Positions 1 to 12,700 of a stretch of 64,000 bases of DNA are shown here, one piece after another. Under the pieces are notes generated by a model that was not told the origin of the DNA, ran no database searches, and saw only the letters and a program-made list of their open reading frames with translations. Source of the stretch: Tetrastigma voinierianum (Eukaryota; Streptophyta; Magnoliopsida; Vitales; Vitaceae); the NCBI GenBank assembly GCA_016808115.1, contig JAEQBH010004568.1, positions 62,001 through 126,000 on the forward strand, written 5' to 3'. The translations under genes were made by a program, and so were the position numbers. Numbering within the stretch: the stretch's first letter is position 1; every line of letters begins with the position of its first letter.

Positions 1-419
1 TCCGATTTTTCCAAGAAACACTTTTCATTTGCAAAAATCGTGTCATGATGGCCCGACACCCGAAATATCGACGATATATCTTCAATATTTCACGACATTT
101 TTAACCCTGCTTCACAGTATGTGATTATTTTTAAGACCTTGGATTTCTGGTCCTGGACCTAGTTTTTCTGAATTTGGCTTCCTGGACTAATCAGAACGGA
201 GGAAATAATGAGCAAAAGGCTTCGCAAAACGCAGTTTGTTGGGCCCAGGCCTATGAAGGTGCAGGTGATGTATGTATTTTGAACACAAACTGTTAGATCA
301 ATTTGATTGACTTGGTTCTCCATTGAATGGGAGAAAACATGGACATATTTGGGGAATCTTGTGGACCTACCCTCATAATTTCTTTGTTTGGCTCGTCTAA
401 AGGTCCAAGCAGGAGATTT
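1..419. other. Unassigned AT-rich flank
   Basis: No recognisable gene or repeat end is visible here. The ORFs are short and have no family resemblance. The last bases before position 420 include a purine-rich stretch, AGCAGGAGA, which could be the polypurine tract of an element whose body lies outside the window, or simply a target site. I cannot decide between these. Confidence 0.5.
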
Positions 420-1194
420 TGTAACACCCCGTCCCGAGAGAGTGTACAGTACATGATACTGTAGGGGTGTATAAGAGTACCAAGTGTCACATTGTAGTAT
501 TTTGGAGACTAAATTGAGAAGTGATAATTTAGTAAACCCAGAATGTGGTAATAAAAGAAGGGTACAATTGTCATTGAGCAAAAAGGATATGAAAAGCATT
601 AAGATGGGCCATAATAGAAATAAAATAAGTTACAATTTCAATATTTAAATGCCGAGGACTTACGTTCACCTATGAGAATTATGAAGTATAATAGAGGTGA
701 GACAAACAAAAGCTCATTTTGTCTCATTTTGTTAGGGTTCACGTAGGAGAGAGAGAAGAGCAAGAAGAGGAAGAAGAGGGTGCGATAATGAGGAGAAGAA
801 GAAGATCAAGGTATGCTTGTCTTAGAATCAAGTGTATTTTGGATTCTTATGTTTGGTATGGAGATTATGTTGCCTTGGTCTAGGGTTTTGTGGAAAGACT
901 GTACATAAACTTTTGAATTGTTGGGTTATGAGAGTAAACTAATTGATGTAAAATAACCATGGAATCATCAAAATTATGTGGTTTTAAAAAGAATTGGTGG
1001 ACTAAGGTCGAAGTTCTTGATTTTCACCTAGGTTTTGGTATGAGTTCCAAACCACCAATTCAAGAGTTGTGAAGTTGTTTTGAGATGAATCTACAAATTC
1101 TTGAGGTGTTATGAATTATAGAAGTTGAAGCAAAGAGAATTGGTAGCAAGTGGCAAAAAGAAGCTAAAACTGGGCAATTTTCTGAGGCGCATCG

Positions 1195-1335
1195 GGCATG
1201 TACGTGGGCAAACTTAAGACACCCCACCAGAGGGCCAACATGTACTTAAGACATGTCCAACATGTACCTAAGACATGCCAACAGACTGCAACATGTACCA
1301 AGACAGTCCAGGTGTACTCGGTACATGTGTGCCCA
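1195..1335. repeat. ACATGTAC-rich imperfect repeats inside LTR B
   Basis: The motifs ACATGTACCTAAGACATG and variants recur four to five times. The ACATGT cores are palindromic, so this is a locally self-complementary patch within the LTR. No function is implied. Confidence 0.5.
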
Positions 1336-1689
1336 AATGCCCAGACGCTATGTTTTGTGTAATTAAGCCCGGATTCAGACAATCGATAGTTTAGGAACTC
1401 ATTAAATGATTAAGATAGGTTCGAATAAGATTGAAGAACCTACCTAAAAAACATAGCGCACTCCGCTGCCGGGCCGGTTTAACGCTGAGTGACTAAGTAT
1501 AAGGAGTATGTTAAGTTATGCGATTACGTAAAGGACACTCATTATTGCTGAGTCAGAGGTTAAAAAGCAAAGGCAGAAAAGTGTGGAATCAGGTCAAGTT
1601 TAGCAAGCAAAGATGCGGGAGTGTCCTCTAAACTCATCTCCAAAATACTAGTGTATTATTATAAACTGCTTTTATTAATCGGTATTTCA

Positions 1690-1930
1690 TGGTTTTGATT
1701 GCAAACCATTTTCAAGAAGCAAGCAATGAATTAGAAATCAAGCAAATGGTTTTGAGTTAAACCATTTTTGAAAAGCAAGCAAATGGGTTTAATAATTAAA
1801 CCATTTTTCAAGAAAGCAAGCAAGTAAATGGTTTTTGAATAATTAAACCATTTTCCAAGCAAGCAAGCAAGCAAGCAAGCAAATGGTTTCAAGTTGTAAA
1901 ACCATTTTTCAAAGAGCAAGCAAGTAAAAG
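1690..1930. repeat. Hairpin-rich minisatellite with CAAG microsatellite
   Basis: Units of roughly 50 bp repeat about four or five times. Each has AAATGGTTT, a short spacer, AAACCATTTTTC and a run of AAGCAAGC. AAATGGTTT and AAACCATTT are reverse complements, so every unit can fold back on itself. At about 1857-1880 the CAAG tetranucleotide becomes a pure run of about six copies. The array lies inside LTR B. Confidence 0.75.
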
Positions 1931-3280
1931 AATATTTGCAAAAATAGGCCTTCCCTAGCTTCTCTAAGCAAATCAATGGGAGGTATTCAGACGCAGCACG
2001 TGTGTTAGGATCTCTCACATGCATTGTAGTTTTGCCCGGCTCAAGAACTTAGGTCATACATCATGCATTTAAAGGAGACCGTGGCACATACAGAAGTATA
2101 TAAGGTTATGAGCTCTAACTAAATTATGGTGATGGCGACACGAGGTCAATTCCATCATATTCACTTGAAAAGTGACGCGACAGTTGTCCTTCCACCGCAC
2201 CTGCCGATGCACAGCTCCCACCACTAGGGTACAACAAGCAAAAATAAAGCCTCCGTGCTGGTTGATGTTTTATAAGCATGACAAATGGGGCTGAAAAATC
2301 AACCATCGTCTACAGCTGCCTGTGCTTCCGAGAGTTTTAAAGAAACGGTTGTAGCCTGTGCCCCGCTTAGATTTCAAACTACTCCACGAGCCAAGCTTCC
2401 GGATCTAGCAAACGGTTGAGCCCAGGCTCCCGTTTTTTTTTTAAAGCATGCGGTTGAGCCAAGCTCCCGTTTTTATGAAAAAGTTTTGAGAAATTTTAAA
2501 GCAAAAGGTTTGTGAAAGGTTTTAAGAAACTTTTCAAGCAAGATAAACAAGGTGTTCAAGAGAAATTTTGAGAAGTTTATAAACTTCAAGCAAGTACAAT
2601 AAGAGTTTATAATCTTTTTTAAAGAAAAGCAGTTAAAGCGCATAAAAGCTATTAAACTTTTAAGCAAGCAAGTACAAAAGCAGCAAGCAAAGAAAAGTTT
2701 TAAAACTTTAAAGCAAAGCAAAGCAAAGTAAAGCTCAGGAAAATATTTGTAAAGAGAGTTTTATATTTTTTGAGATGTTTTCAAAAGCAAACATTTTATA
2801 AAAGACACTCACCTGAGCTCAAGTTAGCTCATTATTTTCTATATTTTAAAACTATTTCTGTGTACAGTAATGCTAGCACGCTGATAATAATAGATTCTCC
2901 TCGACATCGACAAGTGTTGTAATTTAGAATATTTTGTAAGGAAACACTTTGAATTTGTATAATGGAACATATGTATGCACATAGTGTAGTTGTGAGAATG
3001 TGTTGGTATGTCACAAGTATTTTTGATTTAGTACCGATGTATACAAAGATTTGAATTATATCATACACCCATGCTGGCGTAGGCTTTTCCACGCTAAGAT
3101 TTTACCACACAAACTCTAAGTTAGAAAATAAAAGAAAAATTTTTATAGGAGGTTTTAGCAAGCAATACTACGCTTCCACAGAGCTCTAGCGAGGTAACTA
3201 TCGATTTTAGAGGGTCGCACACAATCGCCGTTTTTTGGAAGCGGTAGGGTGTCGATATTATAAGTTGGGCATGTACCAAA

Positions 3281-3430
3281 GTTTCACAATGTCCCACATT
3301 GGTTAGAATGAGAATGCTTTATGATATATAAGATGAATAACATTCACTGGTATGGTGGTCTTTGTGAGAAAAGCCCCAAAACAAAACCATAAGGACATAG
3401 GCTCAAAGTGGACAATATCATACCAATGTA
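3281..3430 (-). mobile_element. Cassandra-like TRIM LTR fragment
   Basis: On the minus strand this piece reads GATATTGTCCACTTTGAGCC at one end and AACCAATGTGGGACA at the other. From recall, these two blocks flank the LTR of Cassandra-type terminal-repeat retrotransposons in miniature, widespread in vascular plants. A related pair with the same GATATTGTCC-like block lies at 29633-29972. I did not identify the 5S-RNA-like promoter typical of Cassandra, so the family name is tentative. Confidence 0.45.
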
Positions 3431-3464
3431 TATATGAATGCCTCCATGAGGATTCTCAACATTA

Positions 3465-3555
3465 TCCATACTTATTAACTCGTGATCCTCCCTATTTCTA
3501 ACCCATATAAGACTTTGGATGTCCATACTTATTAACTAGTAATTCTCCCTATTTC
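3465..3555 (+). repeat. Short tandem duplication, 57 bp period
   Basis: TCCATACTTATTAACT followed by a CTCCCTATTTC block occurs at 3465 and again at 3522, with a few substitutions. It is a simple local duplication with no coding content. Confidence 0.7.
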
Positions 3556-3952
3556 AATTCCAACTATCGACTTGAACACCTCTCCTTGTTTCACCTAACT
3601 ATCAGACTTTCGAGACACACACCCTAACAACATAGTAGCACATAGGTATATAGGTGGTTTTAATATGTGATACGAGGAATAGGAGTGTTCTTAAAATCAG
3701 GAGGTTAAGGGGCACCTGACCCTAGGCTTGGCAAAATTTGACATGACCTGTGTATACAACAAAGTATTCACATCGTTTTTTACGATTGATTAATATAATC
3801 ACAGAAATGAGTCACCAGTATTTGACTCCACATAACTCCGTTATCAACCAAGCTATATTTATGTCAATCCACATAACACGAATTTAATTCGTTTAATTAT
3901 TATGTTAATTAATATTTAACCTAAATTAACCAATTTAACATGTTTTTGTGTT

Positions 3953-4215
3953 AAATATTGATGAAAATCACCAAATTAATAAATGGGTTATACATGTCGT
4001 ATCATGTTACCTAATTATTAATTGAGTCAGATTTTGAATTTATTGATCCGCTTATTGGCTCGCTATCGTTGTCGAAGCATAAGTTTTTTTACAGCAAATA
4101 TCGATGAAAATCACCAAATTAATAAAGTGGTTATAACATGTCGTATCATGTTACCTAATTATTAATCGAGTCGTGGTTTGAATTTATTATTTCTGATCCG
4201 CTTATTATTCATATC
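3953..4215 (+). repeat. Imperfect tandem repeat, about 143 bp period
   Basis: A block starting AAATATTGATGAAAATCACC at 3953 recurs as AAATATCGATGAAAATCACC at 4096. Both continue through CATGTCGTATCATGTTACC and a TGATCCGCTTATT block. The sequence is AT-rich and non-coding and resembles a dispersed plant repeat, but I cannot name a family. Confidence 0.7.
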
Positions 4216-4539
4216 GCATTCGAGCTGACAAAATACAATAGAATACATATTGACATGACCACAAACACAAATTGCTACCCCTACCTACCACCAAACTAGT
4301 ATAGGCTTAAACAAAGATGGCACCATCAGCTCTCAAGCTCATTTTCAAGAATGTTTATAAAACTTTATGCCTCATATTGTCTGACTCATTAAATTTAGTT
4401 TTGCCTCCATTTATCGCTTAAAATTGAATCAAAAGTTAATAAAGTTTTGTGGGTATGGATATTTGTTAACACACACAAATGGTCATGGGAATTGGATTTT
4501 CCTTGTTCATTTCTTTTTTTTCCTTGTAAGTTTGAACTA

Positions 4540-4877
4540 CATAATCCTCTTACATTTAATTCTATTTTCTTTTAACATTTCTATTGCAGATCTCAACCCC
4601 AGATAAGGGAAGTGAAGTAGTTTGAACATGAAGAAAGATACCGTGTACTCCTATCTTTATCATATCCTCCTATGAATTGCTGAACAATAGAGGTACAAGA
4701 ATCGGTTCTCAAGATGTTTTGAAGATACTGAAAATTGAATGGGAATGAAAGAGCGATGATGCTTCCATAAAATAAGTCATTATTTCGCAGCTATTATCTC
4801 AAATCACAACGCTGATGAAGCATTCCACTAATGATATTGAAGCTTATGTTCCACCGATCATCATTCAAAAGTTGTGA
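4540..4877 (+). pseudogene. NBS-LRR relic, N-terminal piece (copy 1)
   Basis: This segment aligns by eye with 26000-26310, the start of the larger NBS-LRR pseudogene. Shared landmarks in order are an AATCCTCTTA block, a pyrimidine stretch ending in a CAG acceptor-like site (about 4590), GAAAGATA...TATCATATCCTC, AAGATGTTTTGAAGATA, and finally ATGATATTGAAGCTT followed by a tgTTCCACC block. The last part reads NDIEAYVPPIIIQK, against NDIEAFVPPVIIEK in the other copy. Stops and frameshifts are frequent and nothing NBS-like follows 4877, so only a small 5' fragment survives. It shows that the resistance-gene locus was duplicated before the transposons accumulated. Homology to the other copy is clear; function is excluded. 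Confidence 0.65.
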
Positions 4878-6498
4878 AAGTAAACTATGCCAATAACACA
4901 AATTACGAAACTATACACCAAAGGGTTCGAACTTTCGAATCACCGAATCGCCAAAAGCAATGAACCATTTAGCGACCTGCTAAAATAATAAGAAACGACG
5001 GAGATGCTCACCACTTCCACGCTTGCTAGATTAGTTAGCCGAGAGTCTAAAATGCTCCTTTTTCGCATGGAATCTCTCACCTTTTTCTCTCAGTTACTCC
5101 CATCCGTAAGGAAGGCGATCCTCTTCCATGGAAATGCATGATTCCTCCAAAACTGGGGCGGAAAATTTTCTCGTACAAGCAGACCCTGCTTCCTTGATAG
5201 CCCAGCCCGTCCCGTATTTTCTACCCCAAGAATGTTTGACCACCTCGTGGTGGTTAGTGACTTATACTTGTTCAAGTTTAGAGAGGTCATCCGGATGCTT
5301 TTTTAAAGATGTTACCCTACTATGAGACGGTTCAGCGTATATGCCCTACTCTGATTGGGGATGTGTTTGGACCCGACTTGTAAATGAGAACGAATGTTCC
5401 ATAGATTGGGCCCCATCCCACGTATCACCCGAGATCGGGCCATCATCCCAGGTCTTAGTCGGGCCAGGCCTATTAGCGTGATTGGCCGCTCAATCCCATG
5501 GTACCCACAATTTCCCTTCCCGTCGGGAGGGCGCTATCCCCAAGGAAAAAGAAAACGCGGTTTACTAGCCTGCTGATGGGGAAGAACAAAGCAGACAATC
5601 AATGCCGGGATGTTCAACGTGAATTTTTCTAACTTTTGATTCACATTTTCTCAGACGCTTTGATACTTTTGAGGTCGAGGTCTCTATAAAAGGTTCGAGG
5701 GTGGCTGATTCCTTTTGTGCCACCGGGTAATCCTTGGTCTTTCAAATGAGAAGGTATGTTAGGCGCGTTTTATCTAATTTCGAGAGGATTGGTTTATCAA
5801 AGGATGATTATGATAGACAGTTTGAATGTGATTTCCACGCATGAACCAGATCGAAGATTGCAAGGATCGAGTAGAGCCTAATTAATATCCGTCTAATAGC
5901 TCGGTGGCCCTCTAAAACTTGAATTAAACTCTCCCGCATCCAAGGACACCCCTCTCGTAGCAACAAGGTTCTTCGCCCTTTCTTCCACTTCCATAGGACC
6001 CTTTCTTTTTCACCGCTTCTTTCCCTCATGCCAACCTTGCACCCATGATTATGATTGCTTTTGTTTAGCCATATTTGATCCGTGAATCATGAAGTCATAG
6101 TGCATGATCACTTTTTTGTAAAGAACTATCGTGGTACGACGAATACTTTGTTGTGATTAATGAATTTATATTTCTTAAAAATTTCACAGACCGTCGTTGT
6201 CACGACAGCAGATTATGTCGACATAGATTCCCCGCTTCTCGATCTTTGTCTCACCAAGCTTCTTCCCATTTCCGTCGCTGACATGATGTCTTTGTCGCGA
6301 CATAGCTCATCCGCCATTCTCTTAGATCTTGTGTTGCAACACATAAAATATTGTTGCAATACGCCTAGCCATTTTCTTAGACGCTTAGAAGTAATTTTGA
6401 AAGTCTACAGATAGAGACTAATGTTGAACTATCAAGTTTTTATCTTCTTCTCTCGCTGGAAATCTCTCCTTTTGATCTAACTCCACAAAACACAAAAG
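4878..6498. other. Unassigned region
   Basis: I recognise no gene here. At 5380-5580 there is a patch with higher GC than its surroundings (CCCATCCCACG, CGGGCCAGGCC). At about 5687 TCTATAAAAGG looks like a TATA box, so an old LTR or promoter remnant is possible, but I found no partner repeat. The open frames are short and lack family motifs. Confidence 0.4.
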
Positions 6499-6880
6499 TT
6501 TGTAACATTCCATAATTTGCATTAAACCACTATGAAAACACTAAAAACAAGCCGTAAAAAATGGGATTAAAAATATATGATTTTAAGACTCCATCAACCG
6601 GCCTATAATTCTCAAAGTGGGAAGAAGTCACAATGGGAGAAGTTAGTTTCAGGTAGCGAAGAGGAATCCATCAGTAACTTATGACTTCCCTGGAGGTTCA
6701 TCCTCATATATATAGAGGAATTCAAAGGCACATTGAATGCAATCTGGGACATCACATGCCACGTGACGCATTGAACATATGCGCACTAATAATCTATAAT
6801 TCCATACTTAGGTCCTAAAACTGTAAGATTTTCTCAACTAGAAAGAGCACAATCCTCCAACAATAGTGGCATTAGAGCAC
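6499..6880 (+). mobile_element. Possible LTR end with PBS-like site
   Basis: TGGCATTAGAGC at about 6869-6880 matches the plant iMet-tRNA primer-binding site TGGTATCAGAGC at 10 of 12 bases. It directly follows CCAACAATAG, a plausible LTR 3' end. Upstream, TGTAACATTCC at about 6500 could be the LTR 5' terminus, and a TATATATAG box lies at about 6705. The element would be a truncated LTR of about 360 bp. No second LTR or coding domain was found, so this rests on the PBS alone. Confidence 0.3.
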
Positions 6881-7294
6881 CAGGTCTTTAAAGTTCGTGA
6901 CCACTATCATCAAAGCCCAAGTGTCCACGCAGGTCTCACCACTGGCCCGCCTCTTTTTTCCCCGCTCAAGATGGCCCACCTTATGAAAACCACATGGGAA
7001 CCAACCATATGGTAGATCCTAGAGCCCGTTTGGGATCCCGAGTCCCCCAGCCGGCCATCTTACCGTATACGGAAAGTGTGTTATGGATAACTATATTAGG
7101 GAGGAAATCACTCACAAGATATTTATCCACGGATCTCCTAGTACCCAAACTCGTGACGCTCAAAAACATAAATCCCATTAAGGGAGAATGAACTGATGCA
7201 AGGAAAGATATTTTATCACCAAAATCACTGTATTATCCTCCCTATAATCAAGGAGAAATTGGCATAAATGTGAAGACTCCATGAGGGAAAGGTA

Positions 7295-7480
7295 TGCAAC
7301 CCAACTGTTGATTCCTTCATTCTCTCTCCACCCCTTCCCAACTTAATCATCGAGGAAGCCGACACCCACACCCATCCTTCTCGTTGTGCTCAGACGAGCC
7401 CCACGTCCCTAAGTCGACGATCCGTAATCCACAAAACTAGGTCGCCGGTTCAAGCCCACTTAAGCCCGTTTGAAGGGTAA
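7295..7480 (+). other. Possible gypsy LTR downstream fragment
   Basis: The stretch CCCAACTTAATCATCGAGG, a GACACCCACACC block and GTCGACGATCC resemble, from memory of the style, the transcribed end of some plant gypsy LTRs, where a CTTA-TCG-GAGG block precedes a C-rich stretch. No LTR boundary or pair was found. This is a weak call. Confidence 0.2.
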
Positions 7481-7827
7481 GACCACGGGCTTGATGCATT
7501 GTACCTCATTAGGCCCTCGACGGGCTAATCGTACTAAGGTCTCCAGTCACCTTGATAAAGTCTGCCCCCTATTCTATGTTATTTTAAAGAAATGCATAAT
7601 GTAACTCTATTTATAATATATATATTTTCTGTTAAAAGTTTATTATATAAGTAAAATAAATGTATAATTTTAGTTGGTGTACATCAAATTTTAAGCTGAG
7701 GAGGGTTAAAATAAAAAAAAATGGTTTAATTCTTCGTCTAATTAAGCTCACTCGTCTCTAGGCTCTGGTCTCAGCCCGCTCCGTCTGGTCCACCAGCCCA
7801 CCTTAGAAGGCACAGGGCTAGGTCATA

Positions 7828-9724
7828 TGTGAAACCCCAGAAAATTTCTAATTTTATGAAAATAAGTAGGCCTATACTTTTAAGAAAATCCGTAATTTTT
7901 CAGATTCGATGATGAAACTGACACCACTGAATCACTTCTCGAAATCTACCACTCACGTCGCCAAATTCCGGCATACTAATTTTCACGCTTCGAGGCAACG
8001 AGAGATCGCAGACATCAGCACTCAGCTGACCAAGAGGCGCTACGGTCACGCTGTAGAATTAGTCAACTGAGTCATATGGGCCCACATATGTGCAGATCCC
8101 CAATTCCACTGAAACTAAAGTAGATGACAAAGAGGATAAGGAAATCCTATCAACTAATCAGTCGACATGTGGCAAGAGGAGCATTCTCCCATCACCACCC
8201 CTCCAATCGATTGAGAAGGAAAAAGAGATAAAGAAAATGGCATTTTAAAAAGAGAGTGTCAAACTTCTCTCTAGATTCCCTGTCATCCGACCGTCTAAGC
8301 CTAATGAGGCAAGAAGCAAAGTCGTCTCCCACGGCAAGGGCTACGCATGAGCACCTGGCTGGGGAGTTTCAAAACTAAGGCGTGGCTCCTACTGATTTAA
8401 TCCTTCGCAAGAGCCTTGTTAATGATATGGATTGGTAAGGAGGTCGTGGTGAGGTCAAGGATCACCTAAAGCCCGGATCAAAGATGTTAAATTTCGGACT
8501 GCTTTTGACATCCCTGACCGATTCGACTGAAAATGGTCCTTACAGGTCTCGATGTGTTATAAAATTGTGGTTGGAGTAAGTAATGAATGGCAAGTGAGTT
8601 CTCGTCCTCCCGAGTGGACCGAATAAGCTACCTGGGGCGCCTTTGATTGTACCTTCACTGCATCAAGTTAGAGGATCGTTAAAAACAGTCCGAGTTGATT
8701 GCTGACCGGAATTGTCTTACATATGTTGTTTGCAAAATATCGCTTAAAATGAATGGCTGGAGGTAAAAGTGAAAGGAATTGTTAATGCATGGAATTTAAT
8801 GTGTTAACATGATGTTTGAATTATATGAAATATAATCGTGGTGTGAGCCACAGAAATTAAATTGTTGATTAGCCCATGTGAGCTACTGTTCTACAGTGAA
8901 TAAATAACATGGTTAGTATGGTGAGAACTTTTGTCACGATATGCATGATTGATATATTGGCATGTGTTTTATGAAAATGGTATAATGTGCATTTCATACG
9001 CACCTGGCAACCTAACAATAAAAAGAGCTTACGATACTTAAAGAAAAGAAAAAGGAAAATGTCAGGAAAGGAATTTCAAGGAAGATTTTCCAAGAATTGC
9101 CTGGTGTTGTCCAACGGGCTTCATCTCTGAGGCGCACCATGACTATTTCAGAATTACCCAAGAATTCACCCTGGAGGGTTATCCAATAGATTTAATGAAC
9201 TCAAGAGTGTGTTTTCGAGAACAAAACCTTTGTTTTGAAAATGTTGTTTTCTCACTTTGGTCTTGGCATGCGGAGGGAGTCGCATGAGGGCTCGAGAAGT
9301 AGGAAAGGGTGAGTCATTCTCATCCATATCATGTATGATATTCAAGCAGATCATGTATTTGCTCGAATGTGTTTGGTTGTCATTACATGTGCACATAAAA
9401 GGAGTAACCCGTGTGATTAATACCACTAGGTTACTGCTCAACTCGTCGAGGGAAAATTATTCGTGCCAAGGTTCATCCGGGACGGACGCATCCGAGGTCT
9501 TGTAGATCTAAGAAATGGCCACATATGACCTTTATGTATTTTATAAAAATCTAGGTAAGACCCGCTTGATAATTGTAAATTAACCTTTTGTATAAAATAT
9601 TACATTTTTGTGAGTATGTGATGATGGCCAATGTGGCCATTTTATCATGTATGGGTCTCATGATATTGAGACACGCGATTCTGCAGGCCGATGAGCCAAC
9701 GACCCCTAGGAAATGGGCGCCACA
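7828..9724 (+). mobile_element. Solo LTR of the 1.8-1.9 kb TGTGAAACCCC family (G1)
   Basis: It begins TGTGAAACCCCAGAAAAT and ends GGGCGCCACA. The start matches the + strand LTR at 33732 (TGTGAAACCCCGAGAAAAT), and the interior shares blocks with the LTRs at 33732-35623, 35624-37256, 54058-55802 and 61436-63233. Examples are the AACAAAACCTTTGTTTTGAAAA and TGTTTTCTCAC block at about 9220-9255 and the GGGAGTAACCC block near 9400. Flanks TCATA and ATAGC are not identical, so no clean target duplication remains. There is no PBS or gag after it, which makes it a solo LTR. The window holds several members of this family in both orientations. Confidence 0.75.
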
Positions 9725-12700
9725 ATAGCCTTAAGAAAAGGCAAAGCTTCAACTCCGACCGACCAAGCTGACCTATCAATAAAGCCCATAGGCCCACGCC
9801 ATGGCTCACCCCTCCCGGCCGGGACAGCCTAGCCCCGACCCGTTGGAGACCCCTACAAGAAGTATATCTAAATGGCCATAACATTTTCTTTCCCAATCCC
9901 AAGCTGCTAAACACCCTAGAAGGCTTGGAAAATACAATTTATCGCATTAACGAAACATACTACCTTTGTTAATAACCTTCTAGGCTTGTTCTAATTAGAA
10001 GATTTTTTTTGTCAAGGAATAACATATTGCATATATAATTTAAATTTCTTTAATTATGGGATTGCAATAGAGCTATAAAAATAAAATTCATAGTTATGAA
10101 ATCAAAGAAGCTACTCTAGAATCAAAGCAAATTACTCCTACTTCACAACAATTCGGAAAAAAAAATATTAAAAGAAAATAAAATGAAATGAAATCAAAAG
10201 ATAGTTGTGGTGGAAGATGAGAAGAAATCTTAGTGAAGAAACAAAAAGTAACGGGAAGAAATGTTGACGAAGAATCCAAATTCAGAGCTTGAAACTTTGT
10301 CAATGACGTTTCTTCAACAACAGGAGGCAAGGGGGAAAAAGAACAAAACCCTGAGCTAGAAACTAGAGACGACTTTGGCTTTTGGAGAGACAAAAATAAT
10401 ATCTCCACTATTATTTATTTAATTTGTTTATTTTTTCTCATACCCACAAATCGAACATGCAAATAATCTTAAAACTAACTGGCTGATTATATAACCAAAT
10501 TTGGCTTGGTTTATGTTTGACCCGGGCGCCTATGGTACGACTTTTGCGAAGTTAAAGCGCCAAAAAAAAATAAGTGATCTCGTTACCCCGCAGAGTACGA
10601 ACCTTTATGCTCAGGTATTTTCGTCATATCAACACATTGAGATTTATTTCCTATTCGTTGTACTTTGTAATTCTCTCTGTGATTCATGCTAAGGGAAGCT
10701 TTTTTCCGGCCGTGGTTTTTCCCCTGTATACTTCTGGCAACCGTGTCTTTTTTAATTTTTATTTTTTATTGTGTCATTCATCATAACACTAACAACAAAA
10801 GAAAATTGATTTTAAAAAAAACAACTACTACAACAAAAGAGAACGCTTTATCCCATTTGACAATTGTCTAGGAATCGTTTTCACCAAGAGAAATGTTTTA
10901 TAAGATGAATTGATTAAAGAGCTTTTGAAAGGCTGAACGTTCATCATATTTGATCTCATTTGATAAAACTCACATTTTATTGTAAAAATAATTATTCTTT
11001 TTGAAAGATACATATAAATACGTTAAAATAAAGAATATTTTTGTCCAAAATAACCAAAATATGTTATATCTCAAGGAAAAATATGAAAATAATTAAATTG
11101 ACAAATTTGGGTTTATTTGAGGTTTTTTTAAAAATAAATATTTCTATTTTATATAAAAAATGTCAACTCAATTGATTTAATTTGACCTTATATAATTGTT
11201 TTTTTTAAATACCTCGTTAAAAAAGCCTTGACCAACAGGCCCCCTTTTTCTTTCTTTCATATTGGTAGCATTATTTCACATCCCAATCACATAATATTTC
11301 AAAAAGCAGGGGTGGCCAGGTGGGGATGCAAATTCAAAGAATCATAAAAGAAAAAGACAAAAATAAAAGAAAAAGGAAAATAATGAACTGTGGTTAGTTT
11401 ATAAAGAACAAATTCAAAAGTTATTTATAAAAATAACATTTTATAAGTAATCTTGAAAATGTCATCATCTAAAAGTAATCTTATAAATATCATTATTTCA
11501 TACAAAAATGCATATGAAAGTGTGCCACCTTCATAGGTACTTGTCTCATCCCCATATTATAACCAAATTATTTGGCATTTTTATTCAAAAAAGTGTCTTT
11601 TTATACAACTTTTTTAATATTAAAGGAATAGGTTAGTTTTGCAAATCATTTTTAGATTTGTCTCTTTTAAACGTGTATCCACCCAAAAAAGGATGATTTG
11701 ATTGTACTCTTCCAATTTTTTACTATTTATTTTGACAAAATACCTTCATTATTTTCTGTGAAAAATACACTTAGTTTATAAGACACGTGTATATCTAGAA
11801 ATATTTGGTTAAAAGACATCAATTAACCCCAAATTTAAGAATTCACAATTTATTTTCCTTCCAAACACCACTTAACACTAATATCTATCTCACAATTAAT
11901 ATCTCATAAGTCATAAGAAAATAAAGATATTTTTAATAAAATTATACGAAAAATGATAGAGGGTAAAAATTTTCAAAATGGGAGTTTTCTGGAAAATGTT
12001 TTTTTAATCAAATCACCCTTTATTTATGATGGTTTGATTAAAAGATCATTTGAAACATAAATTTCGAAAATATAATTCTCCATCAATTTTGACCATATTT
12101 TGAAAAAAATACCCTAATTATCTTTTTTTTTTTGTAAAAATAATCATTTCTTTTATCACTAGATCCTAAGACCCTTCCCTGTGGACATAAATACCCTCTG
12201 AGTAAGACAAATGTAAATGCTCTTAAAAAGGATAAAGGAATGTTTTAAGAACATGGGAATGGTTAAATTTACAAATTTCGATTTATTTGATGTCTTTTAA
12301 CTGAATATTTCAAAAAAGAAAAAAGAAAAAAACAATGAGAGAGGATGAAAGTGCAAGTGTGAAGGTGAGACAAAGATAAGTAGGGATGCCTAAGGAAGAC
12401 CCAAAATTTATGTTTTTGAAAAACTGTTTTTGAGAATAGTTTTTTGGAAACATAGAAAACATCATTTTTATGTTCTCTCAAAAATGTTTTTTGTTCTCTC
12501 TAAATTTAGCTTTTATGTGTTTTTCAAAAAAAAAAAAAAGAAACAGAGAACTAAACATGTTCTCCCTTTTTTCCTTGTTCTAATTATTTTTTAGAACAAA
12601 GAACAATTTTTAAAAAAAAAAAAAACCAAACAAGCCCTTAGATTTACAAATTTCTTATTTTACCTTTTTTAACCAAATATTTCAAAAAAGAACTTGGTTT

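Larger units (their letters stand above)
420..3253 (+). mobile_element. Long solo LTR, Ty3/gypsy type (LTR B)
   Basis: The segment begins TGTAACACCCCGTCCC, nearly the same terminus as the LTRs of the gypsy element at 13383 and 20879 (TGTAACGCCCCGTCCC). It runs to about 3253, where a tail like AGCGGTAGGGTGTC resembles the end of the solo LTR at 51217-53640. The 5 bp before it is GATTT and the 5 bp after the proposed end is GATAT, a possible degenerate target-site duplication. No PBS, gag or pol follows, so it reads as a solo LTR of about 2.8 kb left by LTR-LTR recombination. The start is well supported by comparison; the right end is uncertain by tens of bases. The interior has no coding potential. 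Confidence 0.6.

Noticed and set aside
4920..4940. GGTTCGAAC-like B-box as part of a tRNA gene
   Set aside because: No A-box at a suitable distance and no acceptor stem pairing on either strand.
6160..6414. 84-residue + strand ORF with YVDIDSPLLDLCLTKLLP
   Set aside because: No recognisable domain, no conserved copy in the window and no supporting context. Treated as chance.
7021..7160. Possible MITE with GTTTGGGAT...TACCCAAAC ends
   Set aside because: The terminal match is short and interrupted, and the flanks do not show a target duplication.
10094..10408. 104-residue minus-strand ORF
   Set aside because: It is Ser/Phe-rich and low in complexity, in AT-rich DNA, with no homology signal.
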